Positions 38,695 through 50,177 of a stretch of DNA of 60,103 nucleotides are shown piece after piece (the first letter of the stretch is position 1; every line of letters starts with the position of its first letter). The notes under the pieces are model-generated. The model was not told the origin of the DNA and did not search any database. It was given only the letters and a program-made list of their open reading frames with translations. This DNA is from Smittium mucronatum (lineage: Eukaryota > Kickxellomycota > Harpellomycetes > Harpellales > Legeriomycetaceae). Position numbers and translations under genes: made by a program. Location of the stretch: positions 1 to 60,103 of the forward strand of contig LSSL01000006.1 in NCBI GenBank assembly GCA_001953115.1, written 5' to 3'.

Positions 38695-38945
38695 AATTTA
38701 GAGATAGTGCTCCTGCGAGTGGGATTTGGTAAAATTTACAATATAATCAATTTAATAAAACATAGATTTGAAGCTATTACTGTAAATTGAATATGTGAAT
38801 TATTTCGGTGAAACGAATAAAGAGGAGCGAGTAGGAACGAATTTTGAAGGTAATTGAATGCTCTTCTTGTGAAAGAGGTTCAAAATATTGCAATAGATCC
38901 GCGAATAGAAGCGGAGATTGAGACCTTGATGCCAAACTTATAACA
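38695..38945 (+). other. Possible two-exon remnant downstream of the GDSL gene
   Basis: An open frame from 38695 reads EIVLLRVGFGKIYNIINLIK and continues to ACT at 38781, where GTAAAT could be a donor. An acceptor TTTTGAAG at 38842-38849 would make a 68-nt intron, the size seen in PPME1. The next exon would read VIECSSCERGSKYCNRSANR. Another frame in the same stretch reads KEVQNIAIDPRIEAEIETLM and stops at TAA near 38944. These readings compete and there is no start codon. The region is G+C-richer than average and may be a gene relic. The rest of 38451-39409 shows nothing I can identify. Confidence 0.2.
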
Positions 38946-39409
38946 ATATTTTTTCTGATCTCGTTATATTATTCAAGGCTTATTTAAGTGTATAATAAAA
39001 AGATTTAATGCTGTATTTTGAAACTATACTCTATCTATTAAATGTAGCATTAGATAATCATAAGATGTGTGACCCCTAATATACAACATTTTTATATTAT
39101 CATATCAATTATTGGTTACATTTTAGATCAGGACTCCCATTAAATGCTCAAAACATCAATTAACTATTTCAAGGCTTGAGATACAATATTGGAATTTGAT
39201 TATCGGCCAAAATTTCACTATGACTGATAATCAACATTATTAATTGGGTCACTTTTATCTTTTATCGAATAAAACATTTGAAATTTCACAAATGAGAAAT
39301 TAGTTGGTTTTTAGTAGTAAAAAAACCTTCAATGAGTATGTTAATATTTTTCTAATTACTAATTTTTCATACACCAATAGAATATTTATTGCTAGATCTC
39401 ATTTTAGTA

Positions 39410-40082
39410 CTGTGGTAAGGTCTCGCTTAAGTCCGCATTTTGAACCTAGGTTCAAAATGCGGACTTAAGCATTATCCAATAAAAATGAAATACATAAGAT
39501 TTTTATTTTTTTTACCAAATTCAAATATATTCCATTGGTTTATTATTAAAATTTTTAAACAAGTAAAATATATTCGCATATTATTTACTTTTATTAGCTG
39601 AAACCATTTTGATTTTCCTCAACGTTAATCCAATAAAAAACCAAACTAAAATATTAAAATGGTTATTTAATGATTATTGGTTGACGCTTCCATATTTTCG
39701 AACACAATAGTTCTTTTTGGGAATAATTGGAGTCGTATTCAATTATAACTCATTACTTTCCTTATTGAAAGCCCTAGTAATTGGATGAAAATTGAACAGG
39801 GAGATAATGTTGTGTTTGACATTAATCGCATATTGGCTAATTCAAAAATTAAAATCATAAAGAAAACCAATAATTGTTATTTGATTATACTTTACTCTAA
39901 AAATTTTATGATAGGATAAGGCTCAATTGGAGTTTCGAATGAAATCAATGAAAACCTAATAATTAGTCTTAAATTTAATGAAATATCGGTGTGTTTTTTT
40001 AACCACCAATAAAAAATATGTTGCGGACTTATTTTCTTGAAATGCGGATTTAGTGAATGCGGACTTAAGCGAGACCTTACTG
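39410..40082. mobile_element. Non-autonomous DNA transposon relic with TA flanks
   Basis: The left end reads CTGTGGTAAGGTCTCGCTTA and on to AGTCCGCATT. The right end, reverse-complemented, reads CAGTAAGGTCTCGCTTAAGT and on to CCGCATT. They match over about 23 nt (GTAAGGTCTCGCTTAAGTCC plus GCATT), and TA lies directly outside both (39408-39409, 40083-40084). A CAGT...CCTCGCTTAA-like terminus with a TA duplication resembles the pogo/Tigger group of Tc1-mariner elements; that assignment is inference. The motif TTAAGTCCGCAT recurs: twice at the left end inside a perfect palindrome, and at the right end at 40055-40068, with variant copies near 40022-40031 and 40042-40052. These could be subterminal transposase-binding sites. 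The 673-bp interior has no intact transposase; its short open frames are in different phases on both strands. Confidence 0.6.
39425..39470. repeat. Perfect 46-bp palindrome
   Basis: GCTTAAGTCCGCATTTTGAA followed by CCT, then directly its exact reverse complement with no spacer. It sits in the left end of the transposon-like element and contains two opposed copies of the terminal motif. Confidence 0.95.
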
Positions 40083-40190
40083 TAGTCAATAAATTTATTC
40101 TTTTACTACATTGTAATTCCAAAATAGGTTCTTTTATATTTGTTATTAACGATTTAGATCAAAAAATAATCACTCAGAAATGCAAATACG

Positions 40191-40300
40191 GGAGATTATT
40201 TTCAAGACCAGACTTTTTTAAAAAAATATAAAGCATTGGTTAAAATGATAATTAATTAATATCTAGCCAATAAAAATAGAAAAAACACAATCGCTGATTC
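40191..40300 (+). repeat. Diverged partial copy of the 36207-36469 element
   Basis: It begins GGGAGATTATTTTCAAGACC followed by AGACTTTTTT. It keeps an ATTGGTT block and CCAATAAAAATAGAAAAA near the end, aligning with 36207-36310 at moderate identity. No matching right terminus was found. It lies just outside the right end of the TA-flanked element. Confidence 0.5.
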
Positions 40301-41238
40301 ATCCCTCATTTTATTAACAGTGAAGTTCGGTCCCAGAAGAGAAAATAATACATGTGTTGGTTCCCTTATTTTCCAAACATGCACATAGACTGTTTCACTA
40401 AAATTTATTAGAGAGATGTAATATTGGATTAAAAATACCTCCCCCCCCCTCCGTAAAACTTGGATGGCAGGGCGATAAGAGATTTGGTCTTGATTTGCCA
40501 TTGGCCCTCTCAAGACTGGTGGCACAAAAATGTTATATTTTTTCACAACGTTTAGATTATTAGGGAAGTACCAATGCACCATTGGACAAATAAAAAAAAA
40601 ACACATTGAGAATGAATATATCTAGAAATAGAGCAGGGCATATGATTTCGTAATAAAAAAAGAGCAGGGTAGATATTTTGGTCCAGAAAAGTTTTAAAAG
40701 TTGAGTTATTTTACACTAGAATATACAGGTTTTTCAAAGTTTAAATCTACTGGATATTCAGTGTATTCGGTATATCAATTTATATCGAATAATAATAAAT
40801 AGTATACCAATTACATGGCACTAATTGAAAACAAAAAATCTATTAGTTGAAATTAATCCCGTTTGAGTCAATTTGTGGAAAAGCCAAGATATCGGTACTC
40901 AATTAATAATTGGCAAATTAACTTGTAATTGGATCCAGAATGTAAATTCCTGCAAATAGAAGTGCCTATTCATAAAAACTATGAAAATTGACAATAAGTA
41001 TACATTAAACCAATAGAAATCGGCATAATATAGGATGGATAGAGATAACACATTCCATTGGATAAAGTAGAAATGTCTGATTTTAAATTCTAGAAGCATA
41101 ACTATAGAGGCGCAATTTCTATAGAATAACAGAATTATACAATTAAGTTCTAAATCTTTACAAATAGCTTACAATATATCAAGCATTAAAATTCTATACT
41201 TAAGCCAGGAAGCTATAGCACTTTAGTTTTTTTTTAAT
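40301..41238. other. Intergenic stretch upstream of FAD1
   Basis: No gene can be supported. The minus-strand open frame at 40256-40606 (116 codons) overlaps the repeat copy and a nine-base C-tract at 40441-40449. It shows no domain, although a run such as FVPPVLRGPMANQDQISYRP looks protein-like. The remainder is A+T-rich. The FAD1 start is preceded by a T-rich run ending at 41235. Confidence 0.5.
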
Positions 41239-42514
41239 ATGGATTCCGATTTAGAAGCTTCTGTCGCCAAAATACTTGAATTGAGTGGGTCTGATACACC
41301 TCTTGGGAGAAAGGTGTATTTATCTCTCGAGATAATTGATCTAACTGTGAACCTATATGGGTAAGCTTGTTTTTACTTAATTGATTTTAGTATTTTTTAC
41401 ATTGTTTTGTCGTATTACTTATGCTGAAAAAATGTTACTATTTTCCCTTTTAAAATTTTTTAACGCTAATAATGGTTGGTATTGGGGGTTAAATCGTAAA
41501 AATAAAAAATTGGGGGTGAAATATAGAATCGAAGGAGCCTCGTTGAGCTTTAATGGAGGGAAGGACTGCACAGTGGTCTTATATTTGTTGTTAGCTGTAT
41601 ACTATGCCAGAAGCCTTGTTTCCTCAAAAAAATCTATTCTCGAAGAAAAAAGGCTGAGCAAAATCAAATTATCTGCATTGTCTTTATCCTTCAACAATTT
41701 TTTGGAAAAGGATTTTGGTTGGAGAGAAGGTCCTTTTTTCGATAAAAAGCAAAATCATCCCGTCAACTCTCACTCATTAAACGAAGATTCTCTAAGCACA
41801 CCTACTCCCAAATTGAAGGTTCAATCCCACCAAGATAATGAGCTTAGATTCAATGAATCTTTAGAAGAAATGGACAAATTTTTATCTAAAATTAATTGTG
41901 AAGAGGCTCAGCCTTATCCTACTGACATTACCGACGATTCACACACTTTATCATTGGATAAAGTTGTTAGCAATATACTATTAGCCCAAGAAATTATTAG
42001 GATAAAAACCCCCAGTAATTCGATTCCAGAATTTATTAAAGTGAATATCCCTATTATTAACTCAGTATATATAAAAAATGTTGAAACGTTTCAGGAAATT
42101 GAAGATTATGTCCAGGATATGGTAAAGAAGGTTAATTTAAACCATTTTTTTTTGAATAAAAGTATGCGGGGTGGACTATTTGATTATGGAAAATCATATC
42201 CAGAATGCAGAGCTATCTATCTGGGCACTCGAGTAGATGACCCTTACGGAAAGAAGGTGAATGAGTTTAAAATGTGCGATCCTGGATGGCCCAGATTTAT
42301 GCGAGTGTCTCCTATTTTAAAATGGACATATGCCGACGTGTGGACATTCATTAGAAGAACTGGTGTCATATACTGCAATCTTTATGATCATGGATATACA
42401 TCCCTTGGAGACATCAATAGCACTAAACTAAACCCTGCTCTACTCAAAGATGGCATTTATTTACCTGCTTGGAAGTTGGCTGACCCGTCTTTTGAACGGT
42501 CAGGAAGATTATGA
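41239..42514 (+). CDS. FAD1: FAD synthase (FMN adenylyltransferase, PAPS-reductase-like)
   Basis: The enzyme makes FAD from FMN and ATP, in the cytosol in fungi. Two exons, 41239-41360 and 41527-42514, are joined by a 166-nt GT-AG intron (donor GTAAGC, acceptor AATATAG), giving 369 aa. The pyrophosphate-binding loop is SFNGGKDCTVV (48-58). Other family blocks are YLGTRVDDPYG (272-282), DPGWPRFMRVSPILKWTYAD, VWTFIRR, YTSLG (331-335) and the C-terminal PAWKLADPSFERSGRL, close to the usual PAYxLxDxxxERxGR ending. It is the single-domain fungal type, without the molybdopterin-binding-like domain of animal FLAD1. It is longer than usual because roughly residues 70-200 form a polar, low-conservation insertion between the first strand and the conserved VYIKNVETFQEIEDYVQDM block. 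The long open frame that begins inside the intron at 41381 is not the true start. Confidence 0.92.
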
Positions 42515-43701
42515 ATAATTTGTACAAACATCATCCTACTGTTAATCTGGTCATTGTTTTTTTTTTCCAAAATATTTAATTCAGGTTGTGTTCTGTATTC
42601 AAAGAGATATGCTCTATTTCAAACATTTTATCCCGTCAGTTGATTTTTGTGTGGAATCAAGCCTATTTCTTCGAAACTCTTTATTTTTTTTCAAACTTAA
42701 ATTTCTTGAAATTCATTAAAAATTTGATTAACTCAGTAGCCAATAGCTTTTACAATAAATTAGAAATTCCAAAATTACCAGCTTTCTACTAAACATATAA
42801 GATACAGCCTAATCGAAATATAGTTTTTTATATTATTAAATAGAAGGAACTGCATACCAATCTCATTAACTCTAGTTTTCCCTTTTTATTTTCTCCCACC
42901 ATATGCGTCATCACTTACAATTTTGTATATCGTTAAAAAAGGGAAAACTAGTCGATTAGATCCTTTCCAATACCACAGCATTAAAATCAATAAATGAAAA
43001 TTTTCAGCTATCTATTATTCGGAAAATGCTTTGCATAACCCAAAATTAAAAAGTATTTATCATATTTTATTTTTCAGTAACTATTTCATCATACCATAAT
43101 CTAATGTAGCATTTGCAAATAAATCATAAAAATAATACATTTTTATATTCCAAAACCAAGTCCACCTTTTAAATTTCTAAACAACTATACAACTACCAAA
43201 TTATTTAACAATGCATAAGATAAACTGCTCGATCAGATTTGCTATTATATTCTCTCTTTAATAATTAGGCTCATTTTATGCCAGTATATTTACATTTACG
43301 CTAGCAGATTTCTATTATGCGAATCAGAAACCATATTATAGATTTAATTGGCTGATTTGTCATACAAAATAATTGGCAATAATATATTATATGGAATAAT
43401 AATTGGTTCGACAGAATAGAGTTGCTGGAATACTAGCTATTCAATTGGTGATCTGAAAAATATTTAGAGGATATTAAGACTAATCAGTTGGATGCTAGAG
43501 AAGATCAAAAACAGAAGAAAAAAATTGGTTAGCTATTATGACGACAAATTTTGAAAGCAGTCAATAAATCTAACTGAAAGTGTTTAGTAAATATTGGCCT
43601 TTGAATTGTTTAGAGTTTTATTATTTCTACAAGTCTAAATCTTTATTCTGCCCGTAACCCCATCTAACTCTTTTTTTTTTCTTTACCCAAATTAACAAAA
43701 G
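42515..43701. other. Intergenic stretch between FAD1 and CCT7
   Basis: A+T-rich with no supported gene. It includes the hairpin at 42872-42951. An open frame at 42586-42792 lacks an ATG and has no motif. CCT7 is preceded by a T/C-rich tract (43671-43684), then ACCCAAATTAACAAAAG before the start codon. Confidence 0.6.
42872..42951. repeat. 80-bp hairpin with 16-bp perfect arms
   Basis: The left arm CTAGTTTTCCCTTTTT (42872-42887) and the right arm AAAAAGGGAAAACTAG (42936-42951) are exact reverse complements around a 48-nt loop. It could be a minimal foldback element, with CTAG as a possible target duplication, or a transcript-end hairpin 358 nt after FAD1. Confidence 0.7.
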
Positions 43702-45639
43702 ATGGCCAACAGACGACAAATGCCCATGATGGTAAACAACCTGACTTGCACAACCATTCCCATTTCTATTTAGGCTTTTTTTATCTGTACCTTTTTCTTT
43801 TCATTTTTGATTCTGCTCTTAAATCCTATCCTTTATTGTCTTTTTCCTTTCAAAAGCAACCTCAAGTAATAGTACTTAAGGAGGGAACAGACACTTCCCA
43901 GGGTATCGGTCAAATATCCAGTAATATTACTGCGTGTTTAGCTGTTTGCGAAACTCTAAAGACTACACTCGGTCCACTAGGAATGGATAAACTTATTGTC
44001 GATCAAAATCAAAACATGTTGATTTCAAATGATGGTGCTACGATCATGAATAAACTTGAGATTGTCCATCCAGCTGCCAGAATACTTGTCGATATAGCTA
44101 GAGCCCAGGATGTAGAGGTTGGTGATGGGACCACTAGCGTTGTGCTTCTAGCCGGTTCAATACTCCGCGAAGTCAAAGAGATGATCGAAGATGGTCAAAA
44201 TCCTCAAGTTATTATCAAAGGTCTTAAGGCCGCTGGCAATCTAGTAAGTTCTTCAAAGACTATATTTATATATTCTCTATTCCCTATTATGACTATTTTT
44301 TCGATTTTTTCGTTATATTTTTATACTTTTTTGTATTATTTTTATACTTTAAAAATAATATTTTATGCAATATTAGGCCGTAAAAAGAGTTAAAGAAATT
44401 TCAATGACTGTAGAAAAAGATAACGCCGAAGAACTCAAAAATTTGTTAATTAAATGTGCAAAGACCAGTATGTCTTCTAAATTAATTAATAATCACCAAG
44501 ATTTCTTTGCTGATCTTGCTGTTAAGGCGGTTATGCAACTTGATATCAACGATTTGAACCAAAAACTTATTGGAATCAAAAAGATTTCCGGCGGAGGCAT
44601 GGAGGATTCCAGATTCATTGATGGAGTTGCTTTCAAAAAGGCATTTTCATATGCTGGATTTGAGCAACAACCTAAATGCTTTGAGAACCCAAAAATAATT
44701 TGCTTAAACATTGAACTTGAGCTTAAAGCTGAAAAGGATAATGCTGAAGTCCGCATAGATAAAGTCAGTGACTACCAAGGTATAGTAGATGCTGAATGGA
44801 AAATAATATTCGACAAATTGCAAGATATCGTGGATTCTGGTGCTCAAGTTGTATTGAGCATGTTGCCAATTGGTGATGTTGCAACCCAGTTCTTTGCTGA
44901 TCGGGATATTTTCTGTGCTGGTAGAATTCCCCATGAGGATATGCAACGAGTATGTATGGCAACTGGTGCCTCTGTAATTTCAACCACATCAAAAATTAAT
45001 GGAGGAAAAACCAACGTTCTTGGTGAATGTGGAAAATTTGAAGAGGTCCAGATCGGAGGACAGAGAATCAATTTATTCACAGGATGCCCTAAATCCAGGA
45101 CTTGTACTTTATTATTGCGTGGAGGAGCTGAGCAATTTATTGATGAGATTGAAAGATCATTAAACGATTCAATTATGGTTGTTAAGAGGGTTCTTACCAG
45201 TAAACAATTCGTTGCTGGTGGAGGAAGTACTGAAATGGAGCTTTCAAGATTCTTGAAGCAACAATCACGTCTTGTTGAGGGAAAGCAACAATTGATTATT
45301 GGGGCTGTTGCAAAGGCTCTTGAAACAATTCCACGCCAGCTTAGTGATAATGCAGGTTTTGATACAATTAATCTCTTGACTAAGCTCAGAGCTAGCCATG
45401 CTCTTGATAGCCAAAAAAACCTTTGGATAGGTGTAGATGTTTCAAATGAAAGTGAAGCTGATATGTTTGAAAAGTTCGTTTGGGAACCTGCAAGTGTCAA
45501 AATCAACGCCATTAACAGTGCTATAGAGGCAGCGTGTTTGATCTTATCGGTTGATGAAACCATATCGTCACAACAACAACAAGTAGAGCAGCAGCAACAG
45601 CAAATGATGCAACAGCAGCAGATGATGGGTCGCAGGTAA
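43702..45639 (+). CDS. CCT7: CCT/TRiC chaperonin subunit eta (CCT7)
   Basis: One of the eight subunits of the cytosolic chaperonin ring, which folds actin, tubulin and other proteins using ATP. Three exons: 43702-43731, 43857-44243 and 44377-45639. The introns are 125 and 133 nt and GT-AG, giving 559 aa, the normal length. The start is the ATG in AAAAGATGGCC; exon 1 encodes only [10 protein letters not shown]. Typical blocks are [15 protein letters not shown] (45-59), NDGATIM (68-74), the ATPase loop [15 protein letters not shown] (97-111), [49 protein letters not shown] and QLSDNAGFD. Eta-class features include the [18 protein letters not shown] region. The C-terminus is a Gln/Met-rich tail ending QQQMMGRR. 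Exon 2 begins [16 protein letters not shown], a strongly conserved eta N-terminus, which supports the splice model. Confidence 0.97.
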
Positions 45640-46579
45640 ATCTCTTGAGGGTTTTTTATGAGAGTTATACCGTTCAGTTCTACAAGTTCACATCCTCTCC
45701 ATAATTCATTTTTTTGACCCCAACTGGTTATTTTGGCTATATATTTTAAAAGTTTCAAAAGAATACATGTTTTTTTTTCTGATAAAGTGTCTATACATAA
45801 ATTGAATGGTTTCCGTATTTATTGTTTAGTGATAGTTAATTTTAATGCCTTCTACTTTAATGATTCGTTTTCATTTCGTTTACATTTTATTTGCATTTTA
45901 TTAGCTTTATTTTTTTCTTTTCCCATAAATAATCTTATCTTGTAGGCTTTAAAACTTCTTTTCATTGCTGAAATTCTCAATTTATTATTAACTTTTAATT
46001 TTTTAAAAATTTTATTACAATTATTCATATTTTTATTAATTAATTTTTAGATGAGAAAGAGACAGAGAGCTGTTATTTCTATTGGATACTGTTTGCGTTA
46101 TTGTGGTTAATATTTTTTTAAATCACTGAATCATATTATTATTACACCAATAAAACCGTACATGGTACAAACCAAGTGACAATAACAACATTATATTGGC
46201 TAAATTCTCGATCTTTTAAAAAAAAAACAGCAAATAATTGAATAAAAACCCCATTTCGCGATCATTTTAATAAATTGCCTTTTGATGAATCAAAAGTTTA
46301 CAACCAATGGCATACAAGAAATAAATTTAATTGCACCCTTGCAATGAAATCAATAGTAAGCAATCAAATACTAGCAATATTTCGCGGGAAATGTTTATTT
46401 TTCCAAATAAATAAAAAATCTAATAGTTCGCGCCAGTTTTCTAAAATTTAACAAAGAGTCTTACGAACAAGAGGGAATTTGGAGCTTTTTAGCGACACTT
46501 GCACGAAAAATAAAGACAAGGCTATTAAAGCAGAAACAGGACGATTCATCGATAATTTTTATAAGGCTTGTTTCGATAA
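45640..46579. other. Intergenic stretch between CCT7 and LSM7
   Basis: A+T-rich DNA with no supported gene. The open frame at 45733-45945 is Phe-rich and without motifs. AATAA-like signals after CCT7 are weak. The 200 nt before LSM7 become gradually more G+C-rich, with several GCG/CGC motifs (46374-46386, 46428-46433), and probably contain the LSM7 promoter. Confidence 0.5.
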
Positions 46580-47071
46580 ATGAATTCAGCGAGACAGGAT
46601 AGGATCGAAGGGGGCGGGAGACCGCAGCACGGAGACCGCAAGCCGTATTCTGAGACCGGGCGGCAATCGGGGCAACGAGGTGGAGGCAGCAACCGGGGTG
46701 GTGGTGGTGGTGGTGGTGGCCGAGGGGGGAATCGCCAAGGAAACGGCTCAGAACCGCGGATGCGGCGGCCAATGGTGCAAGTGTTTGATTTGGCGAAATA
46801 TAATGATTCACGGGTACTGATCAAGTTCAGTGGCGGGCGGTCGGTCCGTGGGGTGCTGAAAGGATCTGATCAGCTGCAGAATCTGGTGCTGGATGAGGCG
46901 TACGAGCTGTTTCGGGATTTTGACAGCTTGGGTAGCTTGGTTGGATCGTCTGGGATCAGTTTGGAGAATAAGGAGCGGTACATTGGACTTATGGTGTGTC
47001 GCGGGCCCAGTGTTATTGCGATATCCCCGATCGATGGCAGCGAAGAAATATCCAATCCCTTCTTGAACTAA
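46580..47071 (+). CDS. LSM7: LSm7, Sm-like protein with Gly/Arg-rich N-terminal extension
   Basis: LSm7 is part of the LSm1-7 ring (mRNA decapping and decay) and the LSm2-8 ring (U6 snRNA). The 163-aa intronless protein ends with a full Sm fold: VQVFDLAKYNDSRVLIKFSG, then GVLKGSDQLQNLVLDEA (Sm1), and IGLMVCRGPSVIAISP (Sm2, 135-150), finishing SNPFLN like the family's IPNPF ending. LSm7 proteins are usually about 100 aa. Here about 65 extra residues precede the Sm domain, with RGG-like units and a run of eight glycines from GGT repeats (about 46697-46719). A TAA directly upstream of the ATG fixes the start unless an internal Met (65) is used. The first 400 nt are strongly G+C-rich, unlike every neighbour. 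The loop DSLGSLVGSSGISLENK between Sm1 and Sm2 is slightly long. AATAAA overlaps the stop (47071-47076). It converges on the sirtuin gene. Confidence 0.93.
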   Translation: MNSARQDRIEGGGRPQHGDRKPYSETGRQSGQRGGGSNRGGGGGGGGRGGNRQGNGSEPRMRRPMVQVFDLAKYNDSRVLIKFSGGRSVRGVLKGSDQLQNLVLDEAYELFRDFDSLGSLVGSSGISLENKERYIGLMVCRGPSVIAISPIDGSEEISNPFLN

Positions 47072-47076
47072 ATAAA
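47071..47076 (+). terminator. AATAAA overlapping the LSM7 stop
   Basis: AATAAA starts on the last base of the TAA stop codon. A poly(A) signal so close to the stop would leave a very short 3' UTR; later signals in the 214-nt convergent gap may be used instead. Confidence 0.3.
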
Positions 47077-47285
47077 ATTGGTCTTTTATCTTGTACTATT
47101 TTTTTTACACCCATTTTTTTACTTGAAATACATTACCATTTAATTGAGAATAGGTTATTTTTTTTTCAATTTTCGAATTACTTTTTTTATTGGCGTTTTT
47201 TAGTTAAATTAGTTCAAGTAAAGTATTTAGAAAGATGGATATATTATCTATTTAAAAATGTACAAGAACAGTAATCATACACATA

Positions 47286-49038
<1,753 letters not shown>

Positions 49039-49306
49039 TTTTGGTTGTTTTGCTTCTTTAAAATAAATGGAGGAAAGTTGTAATGAAGATTTTATTCCAT
49101 AATTAAAGTAAAATCCAAATATTGTTTGAATTATATATTGAAAAGTTAATCTATACGATTGAAACTTGCGATGAACACCAATGTGATTTTGGCTGCCCTT
49201 TTTTGAAACAAACTAAAACTAGCTTAATTTCTTCGGTTTACAAATTTATTTGCCTTAATTGTCAGCGATTTTGGTCGGGTACTTGTGAAATGGCACTTTA
49301 ATTGGA

Positions 49307-50177
49307 TTAGAGAGGGATTCCCTCTAAATCTGATTCCATGAATTTAATAATTTGAAGCAACGACGCATCCAGTAATCGTCTAGTAGCCTCTGCATCAAAA
49401 GCATTAATATTATCGTTGGCGAGAATCAAATCCAATGATGCTATGATTGGCCGTTCATACTGTTCACCCTGAGCAGCAATATGATTATAGGGCTCTGTTC
49501 CCTTATTCAGGGTCAAGTTTGATACTTCTGTGGATTCCAACTCGACCCCTCCATGGGGGCTGCCATTGGAGGAGTCATTTCCCGTCAAGCTGTCATTGTT
49601 ATCTTCGGCGTTAATTGGTGAAGTATACACAAATTCAGAACCATCAGCATTTATTTGCAACTCCTTTTCAACCTCCAAATCGCCTGGAGTTTCTAATTCT
49701 AAATTTTCAAAGGTTAAACTTGAAGAATCTTCCATTTGCACATCTGTCTGTTCACTGCTGCTTTTTTCATCATCCGTGTGTTCATCTTGATCCGGTCTTT
49801 GACCTCCGCACGATATGGATGTGAATATCGGTGAATAAAGTAAATATTCATTTAAATCGCATTCCTTAACCAAGCCCCACTTTTTTTCTAATTCCTCTTT
49901 CGATGTGTTAAATGGCAGATTCCAGGCACTAAGCTCTATATCTTTGTTCAAACAATAATTAATTATTATAACTAAACTAAAAATTTCTGGGGACATAAGC
50001 TTTCACCGGATTAGTAAAATATACTAAACACTTACGCGCGTTTCTTTTGTTGGTATTACACTTCCTGCTTACTATATTGTGGCTGTATCGCAATTCTGGT
50101 CGTGGATCGGAATACTGGTTCGATCCTAAACGACCGGTTAGCAGGTTCAGCCTTCTTCCTTTGATATTTCTCTCCAT
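49307..50177 (-). CDS. Two-exon gene of unknown function, 256 aa
   Basis: I do not recognise the family. Exon 1 (50177-50036) starts with ATG in GGAAATGGAG and encodes the basic MERNIKGRRLNLLTGRLGSN followed by QYSDPRPELRYSHN. A good donor GTAAGT follows. The best acceptor is GATATAG, giving a 100-nt intron and exon 2 at 49935-49307, where the frame continues QLSAWNLPFNTSKEELEKKW. The middle (about 85-180) is acidic and rich in Ser, Asp, Glu and Asn, probably disordered. The C-terminus (PIIASLDLILANDNINAFDA, then EATRRLLDASLLQIIKFMES) looks helical. There is no signal peptide, membrane helix or catalytic motif. A basic N-terminus, disordered acidic middle and short helical C-terminus suit an adaptor or regulatory protein, but this is inference. 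It lies 268 nt upstream of the sirtuin, on the same strand. Confidence 0.8.

Noticed and set aside
40256..40606. Minus-strand open frame of 116 codons
   Set aside because: Overlaps a dispersed repeat and a C-tract, with no domain. Kept only as a note because part of it looks protein-like.
41381..41526. 5' part of the 377-codon frame as the FAD1 start
   Set aside because: This part is the first intron; exon 1 at 41239-41360 splices in frame to 41527 and gives a better N-terminus.
42586..42792. 68-codon frame after FAD1
   Set aside because: No ATG start, and the FAD1 ending ERSGRL already matches the family's normal C-terminus.
44493..45758. Several minus-strand open frames, up to 304 codons, inside CCT7
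   Set aside because: Antisense shadows of CCT7; Ser/Cys/Leu-rich composition and no domain.
46461..46824. Two minus-strand frames rich in His or Pro opposite LSM7
   Set aside because: Produced by the GGT/CGG repeats read antisense; the Sm domain is clearly on the plus strand.
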